Assembly (NCBI GenBank): GCA_039566865.1
Contig: CM076960.1
Coordinates: 5,518,001 to 5,582,000, forward strand
From: Aurelia coerulea
Taxonomy: Eukaryota > Cnidaria > Scyphozoa > Semaeostomeae > Ulmaridae
Direction of reading: 5' to 3'
DNA length: 64,000 bases
In this document: positions 12,401-24,400 of the stretch, one piece after another
How positions within the stretch are numbered: the first letter of the stretch is position 1
Layout of the letters: the number at the start of each line of letters is the position of its first letter
Notes under the pieces: model-generated
Databases searched by the model: none
Told to the model about the DNA's origin: nothing
The model's input: the letters and a program-made list of their open reading frames with translations, nothing else
Position numbers and translations under genes: made by a program

Positions 12401-15400
12401 GGCCACAATCGCCATTCTTATTCAATCGTCAATCGTCATCGTCATCGTCAGGGCTGAGGTACAACCATATAATTTCTGCAAAGTCAGCACATTTTCGTCT
12501 GCTATCCGTGCAACTGTGAGCGCCTCAAAATTCTGATACCATAACACTGTATGAAGATGGCATTTTCTGATACACGGCACCACGGCAGCATGGTACTATA
12601 TCGCACTACAGCATTATGGCACTACGGCGCTGCAGCACTGACTATATTTTATGACTTTTGATATAAATCCGTTTAGGTATGTTTGAGATAATAGTTCTGG
12701 CAATAATCTGGTTTCACCTGTAAACGCAAACAAAAAGTATGCAAATATGCGCTGAGTTGAATATCTGTGATGAGGGCCACTTCGGAGTTAGCGATATTGG
12801 GGTATCAGGTGGCATTTTTGCGCAGTAGTGCAATATTAAGAGAAAAAGCTGACGGTATTGCGGTATTCAACTTTCGTAGCGCGGTATGCGGTATTGTACG
12901 AACTTTGGCATCCAAACTTCATGCAATGCCATTTTTCTGATAAGGAACGAAGCACCTTCGAGATGAATTGGTAGAGGAAAGAAAGTGAAGAAGAGGGGGG
13001 TTCCTATTTTTCTATTTGCATCTTCTGTGACGATAAAAATATGGCAAAAGATGTTTCCCAAAGTAAACATATTTGGAATTCAAATGAAAACTTTCCTTTT
13101 TTTGCTTTGGAAGGTTTCCTTTCGAATAATGTGGAATTCACATTTCTAGAGTAGTGTCGCCCATTATGCCCATGCCGTCGCGAAGTTCTGAAATAGATCC
13201 TAAAAGAGCAACTAATGAAATAACCAAGTAGCCAGGTTATATCACCAACTAATGGGGGAAACGATCACAGAGTATTGACTTTTCATGTAATTCTAAATCT
13301 AAGTTGTTCTAAATCTCCTTATCTCATCTCTTGAGCATGGATGGATGAGTTTTGGCTTAAGTTTCTAAGATGCAAATAGACTTAATACTAGCTGTTAACG
13401 AAGTTAAGTGAGTGCAGCTCAGAAGAGAAGAGACAATCGGCTGCCAATCTGTTGGGGGGGGGGTGTACTCACTTCACTACCATTCACCAGCAGTTATGTG
13501 CACCCAGAGGGGCGAATTGTGCAAGGGAAGTTTCGAGTTTGAGAACAATCCTACTGCTTGCATATTTCAAGACAGCTTATACCCAATTCACACCGACAAG
13601 TTAATTCTAATTAGTCAATGCAACAAATCTAAGAGGCCCTTTACATGAGAAATTTCAATACGGGTTGAGTTAGATTTAACAGCATTGCTTATTTTGCCTT
13701 GTGTTTACATGGAATCTCAACACGGGTTGAGATTAGGTCACATGGTTGCAAACAATAGAAGAAGGAATGTGAGCCCATTCAAAACTTTCAATGATGCGAT
13801 GAAGGCTTACACCGTCAACCGAGTTGAAACTCAACCCGTGTTCAACTCAACCCGGGTTGACATTTCTCATGTAAAGGGCCTCTAATGCGTTTGATTGGTT
13901 GAAATTTAACGTGGTTTCGACAAAGCTGGTTTAACTGTGTCAGTAGGAATGGGGGTATTAGTATGACTCAAGATCCAGTGCAAGTTAATATGATATCACT
14001 CTCAGTTCAAACATTAAATCTTGCACTCCGACCATGCAGCAACATTTTTGTTTACCTGCTCTGCATCTCACATGTTTATCGCCTGTTCAAAGGCTAGAAT
14101 GTTGATGCGTGGCTAAGTGGCTACATGTTCTACTCTGATCTTGATTGTAGCCATGCAGCTACGATAAGTTATTATTGTCTTTGATAGGGTAAAGAAAACA
14201 ATATATGATTGTAGCCTACACATTGCGGATTCAAATAATGTTGTTTGATTATGCAGGTGCAATGAGGCATGCTGAAGTATCCTTGCATTCCTTTGCCAAT
14301 CAAAACGATTGCGAATCTGTCGTTCAAGATTCGAGCATTGTTTGATTGCAATTACAACCACCTGATTGAATTTGACGGTGGTCATAATTGTTTTAATTTG
14401 ATTGCCAAAATATAGCCTGTTAACGGGCCTCCTTTTTTCAAAAAAAAAGCTTTGTTAAGGAAGGAAAGGAAAGGAAGGAAAGGAAAAATACATTTTGGTA
14501 GCAGTATGAAAGAAATTATCAACCAAGAACATAATTATTGCCAATATTGCTAATAGTAAGCAAATAGTGCAATTTTCCTCAATTATGATGTCATAGTGAC
14601 GTCATGGATGTAACAAAGAATTAAAACAGTAGCCTATTGCGTAGATTTTGTTCTTTTACACCATTGTGCTAAGTTTCATCATCATATTTGCAATATTGAC
14701 AAAGTTAAGGGGGGGGGGGCACAAGCCATATTGCAAAGTATTTTTACGCGGTTTAAATACACCCTTGTGAGCCTTCCTGGTATCATACTGATGAACAAAT
14801 GACAAGATTTCAAAACAATTATGGAAGAAGGTAGGAGAATGAAATTACACATTCATGCACAAAGGTAAGTAGCTTTAGATGAAATAAATCATATAGCTTA
14901 AGAATCTTTAATTCAGAGAAAATTGGTGTAAAAACTTTCCTTTGTAGAAGGTATATTGGCTTAGTATGGATGTCGTAGGTAAGACCCCATACAATATGAT
15001 TCCATATTGAAGAAAAGAGGCAAATAGTGAGCAATACAAGGAAATTAGTGGAGATGCCTTATTCTAAAGAATATATACCACTGGTTCTTGCTATCTTTTT
15101 TGATAGTTCATTCAAGAAAGATACTTGAGGTTTTCCTCCAATAAAAGGCCAAGAAATTTGACATATTTAGCCTGATAAACATATTTCTTACGAATCTTGA
15201 TGCTAATAGTTTTATCTGAAGAATGTTGCGGAGAATGGAAAATGATAAAGTTAGTTTTTTTCTACATCTAGTGCAAGTTTGGTAGCATCAAGCCATTTTT
15301 CAACATAACAAGTTCATTGTTTACCACTTTTAAGAGGGGGCTCAAGGTCAGTCAGAAAGTCAGAAAGTCAGAAAGAAAGAAAGAAAGAAAGAAAGAAATG

Positions 15401-18400
15401 AAGTCCGTCATGCTCGTTAAAGCAATTGATTAACGTTTCATCTCTGCTAATTGGCACTGAAATAAAGAAAGCGCAAAGAACGCGCACAGAAAGCGCCCCG
15501 CGATCCTAAAGCAACATTTGACGTCGGCTTATTTCATGTTAGACAGATTTGACACCATAAGATGAATAAATCACCATATGATGTCTACCCTGGCACAACA
15601 AGAAATTTACGCAGAATTGGCACGTTCTTGACTTCATTAGCAGCTTAATTATGCTAAAACAATCGTTTTCTAGAAGGAACGCATCATTAGCCACTTATTA
15701 ATATGATAGTATAAATATTATAGTATAGTATGAAAGTATTCATTATGCAAATAAGTCAACTTTAGAGGATGATGTAACCGGCGGCCTGCACAGAGGTTAG
15801 CATTCGCAGCATCACCGAAGGTAGAAGGACCCCCCTCCTACACAGTTACAGAAAGGTGCAGAATCCCAGTAAACAATGCCGCCATTGACTGGGGGAAGGC
15901 ACGTGATCACACTGAAACAGTGTTCTGCAGAAGCAATTTTGCGTTATCGTAAATCTCACATGACATCTAATTTGAGACAAATGCACCGATATTTTCATGC
16001 AAGAACTAAGCAAACTAGGGGTAATGACCTTTGATTTTTTGCGTACCATCCTCGTTTGGCATGAAGATCAAAATATTGCTTTTCAGGCGATTCTTGTCCT
16101 TATACGAGGTGCTTGATTTTCTATGGAAGGCGACTTTAGCAGCAGCAACACTCATCTCTCTGACTGTAGCTAAAACCAGCATCAACGATCATTTGGGGTT
16201 ATGAAGGAATCGATATTCCGATTTTCTTATGCTTGCTTAGCTCAGGACGGACTTTGTAATCATCCAAAAGAATCTTATGTTTCTAGTTGGCTAAGATTGT
16301 CAGATTCAAAGTAGATGTTGTGTCATCAGCAAAAAGATAACTTTTTAGATGAGTTTGGAAGATCATTTGCGTAGACGAGGAAAAGAAGTGGACCAAGGAC
16401 AGAGCCCTGAGGAGCACCACAGCTAACATTGAGGTGAATATAGAGTTGTGGCAATGCACAGATACTGTACATACTGACTTCTATTGCTAAGATAGAAGCT
16501 GAACCATTAAGAGCTTTTATAACGTAATATTCAAGTTTATTGAGGAGAATCTGGTGATTGATCATATCAAAAGCTTTTTGTAGGTCAATAAAATTCCACA
16601 CCCAAAATGTTTGTTATCTAGACTGTTTTTAATAAATTCTGTTGGACTAATCAAAGCGTGAATTACTGAATGAGAAGCGCGAAAACTAACCCAAAGATTG
16701 TAGGGCATTTGGACTCATGCAGACTGGAATGGGTCTCAGGTAGAGTAGCCTGTTCCAGACCACTTGGAAAGGAAAATGGTCTGTGTAACGGAGCACTAAT
16801 CCGTGTTCAGAAATTTTCTTGACAATCTGAAGTTAATTAATGCAACTAACAATTCGCATAATCACTATTTGTTTTGTTATCAGAAGGAAAAGCCCGTCTA
16901 TGCGAAGAACTCACATTACAATACAAAAAATAGGAAATTTCAATGTTTGCTAATCAATCCTATTAACTTTTTACAATGAAAGAATTGGAGATTTGAATGC
17001 CTGCTAATCCTACTGAGTTTTTACGTCTGTACAAATTGATAATGATTAGCCCTGGTTTGTTTCAAACAAACATATTAACAAAGACATTCGTTGTGTTGAT
17101 CATTGAAGCCAATCAGATGCGCGAAAGAATGCCCATAATTATTGGCAATTCAATTCATCATCTGAACACAGATTAGTGCTCCGTTAAGGCCAGTTTCCAG
17201 TCAGTGGAATTTTCGGCGCGGGCGGAATTTTACACAAAAAAAAGTCATTCAAGCCTAAATTTCTATTCAATTACAGAGTGACATTTTCTCTTGACACAGA
17301 AGGAGTGGAGAGAGAACTTCAACAACGATTTTTTGGTTGGAGCAATTCTAATGGACTTGTCAAAAGCTTTTGACTGCATACCCCATGACCTTTTAGTAGC
17401 AAAATTACACGCCTATGGATTTGATGAACCAGCTCTGGTTTTCATCTATTCCTATCTGAAAAGAAGGGAACAATCCGTTCGCATCAACAACGTTTATAGT
17501 ACTTTTCAAGTTTTATTACCTGAGGAGTACCTCAGGGGTCTGTGTTAGGACCTATACTCTTTAATTTCTACATTAATGACCTCTTCTTTTTCATTAGAGA
17601 AGCTGGTCTGCATAATTATGCCGATGATAACACTATCAGTGCCTACGCTAAGAACTTGCCAGACTTGATTAGATTACTACAAGACGAATCAAATAGAGCT
17701 CTGGACTGGCTTCGGCAGAATGAAATGATTGCTAATCCAGAAAAATCCCACACTTTATTAGTACGGAAAGATAGGAAAGACACTTCTGGAGAAAAAATCT
17801 TAACTCAGGGAAGAGAAATAACGTCCGAAAAGTCAGTTCGCCTTCTCGGGGTTGAAATTGACAACAAATTGAATTTTGACATTCATATTTCGAATCTTTG
17901 CAGAAAGGCGGTGACACAATTAAACGTCCTGAAGAGGCTGAAGTCCTTTATTGGTTTCAATTTCAAAGAAAAACAGCTTCTAGTTGAAAGCTTTGTGATT
18001 TCTTTTTTCTATTACTGCCCCCTCGTTTGGCATTTTTCCTCGGCAAAATCATTAGCAAAAATTGAAAAACTGCACAAAAGAGCATTGCAATTCCTGCACA
18101 ATGATCGTATAAGTTCTTATACGGATTTGCTATCAAAGTTCAAGAAATGTTAAATGAACAGCAATCGCCTCAGAACGCTTTGTATCAAGATTTATAAAAC
18201 AATGCATGATCTGAGCCCCCTTTTCATGAAAGATATATTTTAATTTAAATCTGAGGGCAGGTCCTCCAGGAACCAATTTGACTTAGTACATTACAGACCA
18301 AATCAAGTCACTTTTGGATCAAATAGTTATAGATCACTTGGACCAAAAATTTGGAATGCATTATCCAATGATTTCAAAACAGCCGGAAATTTGACCATAT

Positions 18401-21400
18401 TTAAACGTTTGATAAAAAGCTGGGATGGACCGGAGTGTCAGTGTAATGCTTGCCGATTTGAAAATGGCTAAACAATGCCCTCCTGTACAAAAATACAAGG
18501 CTAAACTTTTGTTTTGGCCTTGTAGAGGGGATTATGACCTTGTTATGACCTTGTACTAACCTTGGAAAATAATCACAAGGCTATCAGCAAGATTCCAAGC
18601 TGCAACCAGTCTAACACAAGGTTTCCACAAGGCTTCTACAAGGCTAATTAGCATTTTTCAAGCCATTTACAAGGTTACAGCAAGGCTATTCCAGGCTATA
18701 ACAAGGTTACAAGGCCATAACTACAAGGCTTGTACATGGCTATTACATGGCCTTGTATTTTCGTACAGGCTGTATCTAATGTATCTAATGTACTAAGTCG
18801 AACTGAAAAATTGCCACTGTATCAAATGATTCATATATGTGTATATTTATATGTAGATATGTACAAAATAGAATGATAACATGCAAAAAATTATTTGATG
18901 TTTACTTCTATTATATAGTGTTTAGTTTATTTATGTATATATTCGATTTAGATTAGTTATTTCATTGTATGTAATAGCTATAGAAAATATTGAATTAAAA
19001 TAAGTTGAAAAAAAATCTCTTGTAAACAAAAGAATTTCCGTCCGCTCGGAAAATTCCACTGACTTGAAACTGGCCTTTACACCGACCAGCTTTCCCTTTC
19101 AAGTGGTCTGGAACACAGGCTGAGGTAGAGCCCTACCACTTGAGTGTTATCACAAGAGGTCACAGATTCGGTTAAGTTTTCCCAACTTCCATGATCCCAG
19201 TATTTGACGCTAGAAACTGCAACTACGCTTAATATTCATCTTCGTTTTAATTAAAGTTCTGATCCTCAATCTTGACGTTTCTGTTCGATAAATAGTTCAT
19301 TATAAAATTACGCAACTCATAATTCCTACATTTGAAAAAATGAAACCCGTTTAAAGAAGCATTTTTCGTGCTAAAATTGAAATTGTGAAAACTTTCAAAT
19401 TTCCCCTTGATTACTTGCCCCCCCTCTCGATTATCAGACCCTCTCGGCTCTCGACTATATACCAAACGCAAACCCCCCGAGCGAGGCCGGAGCACAGTGA
19501 TCCAGATTGTCAAAATTATGGAATAAATGCCAAAACACAAAACGTTGGAAATGCAAACCTTTCACACCTATCATAGAGAGGACACTTTGAGGTATTCAGA
19601 ACAAAGATCCGTATAGAAATCGGACCAACTACTGCAGATAAATTGCACTTTTAAGTTGACAAAAATTGCCAGGCCATGTTTTTGTTTACATTTCCGGTGG
19701 GCTTATTGTAATTTGCGAAAATTTTCGCATCATGCGAAAAATGCGAAAATTCGCAAAATACAAAAAAGGTGCTTGAAATTGTAAAATGCGAAAATTCTTA
19801 AATTCCTGTTAAATCGAAAACTTAACGCTTCTTTCTTCTCAATGATCAAAACAAAATAAGCCAAGGGCAACGGGGACAAGGTTACACAACCACCTGGTCT
19901 TGTCTTGCTTTGCTGCTGTCGTCCATGCATGCTCCATGGCCTAAAAAAGTTCTGATTCCAATCGAGATCCAAAACATATAATCAATTGATTCTTCAAAGT
20001 CAGCATTTGCCAGTCATGATCACCCTTGAAACCAAATCCACGCCTATAAACCTCAACATGTTGTTACAAAAGCTCAGAGTGGGCAATGGAAAATGTTTTC
20101 GCAAATTACAAAATAACATCAACTTTTTGTAATTTGCGAAAAATATCCAAAGTGGCCTATAATCACAAATTCCGTTGAGTTTATGGTGTTCAGAAGAGTC
20201 TTTCTGATTTAGAGTAAACATTAGAGGCATTCAAAAGATACGAGAAGTCTTTTTAGGGACCGTTTGTTGATTTTTCGCAAATTACAAAATACCATCAACT
20301 TTTTGTAATTTGCGAAAAATAGCCAAAGTGGCCTATAATCACTAATTCAGTTGAGTTTATGGTGTTCAGAAGAGTCTTTCTGATTTAGAGTAAACATTAG
20401 AGGCATTCAAAAGATACGAGAAGTCTTTTTAGGGACCGTTTGTTGATTTTTCGCAAATTACAAAATACCATCAACTTTTTGTAATTTGCGAAAAATATCC
20501 AAAGTGGCCTATAATCACAAATTCAGTTGAGTTTATGGTGTTCAGAAGAGTCTTTCTGATTTAGTGTAAACATTAGAGGCATTCAAAAGATACGAGAAGT
20601 CTTTTTAGGGACCGTTTGTTGATTTTTCGCAAATTACAAAATACCATCAACTTTTTGTAATTTGCGAAAAATATCCAAAGTGGCCTATAATCACAAATTC
20701 CGTTGAGTTTATGGTGTTCAGAAGAGTCTTTCTGATTTAGAGTAAACATTAGAGGCATTCAAAAGATACGAGAAGTCTTTTTAGGGACCGTTTGTTGATT
20801 TTTCGCAAATTACAAAATAACATCAACTTTTTGTAATTTGCGAAAAATATCCAAAAGTCGCCTATAATCACAAATTCAGTTGAGTTTATGGTGTTCAAAA
20901 GAGTCTTTCTGATTTAGAGTAAACATTAGAGGCATTCAAAAGATACGAGAAGTCTTTTTAGGGACCGTTTGTTGATTTTTCGCAAATTACAAAATACCAT
21001 CAACTTTTTGTAATTTGCGAAAAATAGCCAAAGTGGCCTATAATCACTAATTCAGTTGAGTTTATGGTGTTCAGAAGAGTCTTTCTGATTTAGAGTAAAC
21101 ATTAGAGGCATTCAAAAGATACGAGAAGTCTTTTTAGGGACCGTTTGTTGATTTTTCGCAAATTACAAAATACCATCAACTTTTTGTAATTTGCGAAAAA
21201 TATCCAAAGTGGCCTATAATCACAAATTCAGTTGAGTTTATGGTGTTCAGAAGAGTCTTTCTGATTTAGTGTAAACATTAGAGGCATTCAAAAGATACGA
21301 GAAGTCTTTTTAGGGACCGTTTGTTGATTTTTCGCAAATTACAAAATACCATCAACTTTTTGTAATTTGCGAAAAATAGCCAAAGTGGCCTATAATCACA

Positions 21401-24400
21401 AATTCAGTTGAGTTTATGGTGTTCAGAAGAGTCTTTCTGATTTAGAGTAAACATTAGAGGCATTCAAAAGATACGAGAAGTCTTTTTAGGGACCGTTTGT
21501 TGATTTTTCGCAAATTACAAAATACCATCAACTTTTTGTAATTTGCGAAAAATATCCAAAGTGGCCTATAATCACAAATTCAGTTGAGTTTATGGTGTTC
21601 AAAAGAGTCTTTCTGATTTAGAGTAAACATTAGAGGCATTCAAAAGATACGAGAAGTCTTTTTAGGGACCGTTTGTTGATTTTTCGCAAATTACAAAATA
21701 CCATCAACTTTTTGTAATTTGCGAAAAATATCCAAAAGTCGCCTATAATCACAAATTCAGTTGAGTTTATGGTGTTCAGAAGAGTCTTTCTGATTTAGAG
21801 TAAACATTAGAGGCATTCAAAAGATACGAGAAGTCTTTTTAGGGACCGTTTGTTGATTTTTCGCAAATTACAAAATACCATCAACTTTTTGTAATTTGCG
21901 AAAATTATCCAAATTGGCCTATAATCACAAATTCAGTTGAGTTTATGGTGTTCAAAAGAGTCTTTCTGATTTAGAGTAAACATTAGAGGCATTCAAAAGA
22001 TACGAGAAGTCTTTTTAGGGACCGTTTGTTGATTTTTCGCAAATTACAAGAAGTTGATGGTATTTTGTAATTTGCGAAAAATCAACAAACGGTCCCTAAA
22101 AAGACTTCTCGTATCTTTTGAATGCCTCTAATGTTTACTCTAAATCAGAAAGACTCTTCTGAACACCATAAACTCAACGGAATTTGTGATTATAGGCCAC
22201 TTTGGATATTTTTCGCAAATTACAAAAAGTTGATGTTATTTTGTAATTTGCGAAAACATTTTCCATTGCCCATTCTGAGCTTTTGTAACAACATGTTGAG
22301 GTTTATAGGCGTGGATTTGGTTTCAAGGGTGATCATGACTGGCAAATGCTGACTTTGAAGAATCAATTGATTATGTTTTGGATCTCGATTGGAATCAGAA
22401 CTTTTTTAGGCCATGGAGCATGCATGGACGACAGCAGCAAAGCAAGACAAGACCAGGTGGTTGTGTAACCTTGTCCCCGTTGTCCTTGGCTTATTTTGTT
22501 TTGATCATTGAGAAGGAAGAAGCGTTAAGTTTTCGATTTAACAGGAATTTAAGAATTTTCGCATTTTACAATTTCAAGCACCTTTTTTGTATTTTGCGAA
22601 TTTTCGCATTTTTCGCATGATGCGAAAATTTTCGCAAATTACAATAAGCCTTTCCGGTGTATCACTTTTGAAATGGGCCTAAACCAACAATTTCAAATTT
22701 TGATTTCTCCAGTTGTATTCGTCCAATTCCAATAAACTTTTTTATAAATTAACCCTCAATGTCTGCGCAATTATACAACGTATCAGTTCTATGAATTTAC
22801 ATCAATTTATTTAATTTATTTGGCACATATTTGCCAAGGGGTATTTTTAGCAGTAGAACTACTCAAGACCACTAAATTTCTTCTTTCCTGGTGCAAACAA
22901 AAAAAGTGAATTTTCAGATGTACTCGTTCCACAAAAACTCTAATTGGATTATAAACCAAGAGGTTTTCTTTGAAGTGACAGTTTTAGTCTTCTAAACTGC
23001 AGATAACTTTTAGAATATAGTTTCAGTCTGTGCGATTCTGTAATCAGTTTCAACCTTAACCAAAAATAAATGTAAAGTTCCTTTGGATTTTTAAAATTCA
23101 GCATTAGGTATTGAATAAAGAAAGATAAAGTGATAAATACACAGCCTATGGAGTAACTATAAAATCATAAAATTCATGATAACTATATAGTTTTTATCAT
23201 TGCCCACGACATGTAATGAACCAAAAAGCTAAGGCTCGTGACACCTTTAATTTGAAGTCCAAGATGAAGTTCGTTTCTCAAGACTTATACAACAGAAGTG
23301 CACTTCATAGACTAAAAGCCCAGGCGAGGGGGTTCTCAAATTTCGGGTCATATAGGCATTTAGGGGAGTTTTTGTCAGAAATTATAGAAACGGGGTATAT
23401 TTTTATAATCTTGTTGTGAATTTTCTGGTACTGGGGCTTATCATTTTACGAAACATTCTGACACTGTTCTGTTTCCCCTGACTTTAATGTTAGGTAATTT
23501 AAAGTCCTAATGCTTTGTTTACGTGAAACAAAAATATTGCAGTGGCTTTGCAGCGAAGATTTTTCTTTGTGAAAACGTAACTCATATTCAAAGATTAGGT
23601 ATCAAAATCTTCCCTAAATTCTGGGATTGGGTCATGACAGAAATCCTTTTGCCGCACACCACACCTTCCTGTAACCTATTAGTGCAGTTTCCAAGATCAA
23701 AAAATGGACCTCAAGCCCAAGCTTTGTATCTTAACAGTCATAGACATAAGATGCTTGTTGCCGTGATTTTAGTGTAAACCATGTTAAACCCGTACCGCGT
23801 ACGATTCAAGTCATTTAAATCTTAACGTGATTGTTAGGTAATGAAATAATGCCTCTTTTTATTTAGAATTTAAACCCTCGCTATTAAAGCTGTGCAATTA
23901 AAACGAAAACTAAGCATTGGAAACACTCTCAGAACAAAATATACATACTATCATTGAAAATCACAGAAAATTGCATACATAGGCCTAAATGACTCAATTG
24001 TTTATATCAGCTATAAAATTTTTACATGTACGAACCTGAACGAACCCTTTGGCAGAAACCTTCATCGATACCTGAAGTTTAGTGCGAAATGAGTTTTTAA
24101 GACTCTTTTTTCCTCACTTTTTTTGTTTGCACCAGGAAAGAAGAAATTGAGGGGTCTTGAGTAGTACTACTGCTAAAAATACCCCTTGACAAATATGTGC
24201 CAAATAAATTAAATAAATTGATGTAAATTCATAGACCTGATACGTTGTATAATTGCACAGACATTGAGGGTCAATTTGAAAAATTTTTTATTGAAATCGG
24301 AGGAATACACCTGGAGAAATGAACATTTGAAATTGTTGGTTTAGGCCCATTTCAAAAGTGATACACCGGAAATGTAAACAAAAACATGGCCTGGCAATTT

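Larger units (their letters stand above)
16749..19119. mobile_element. nested inverted-repeat elements around a LINE
   Basis: Three concentric or adjacent inverted pairs are visible. The outermost is CCTGTTCCAGACCACTTGGA near 16749 with its complement near 19100-19119. Next, GGAGCACTAATCCGTGTTCA (16789) pairs with its complement at 17162-17183, making a separate ~395-bp MITE. Last, GGCCAGTTTCC at 17188 pairs with its complement ending at 19075. The third pair brackets the LINE at 17240-19015, so the LINE seems to have jumped into a MITE. Confidence 0.75.

Noticed and set aside
19730..22620. paired ORFs starting MDLDWNQNFFRPWSMHG and MPLMFTLNQKDSSEHHK
   Set aside because: They recur only because they lie in the inverted arms and array units of one element; composition and lack of any domain suggest chance.
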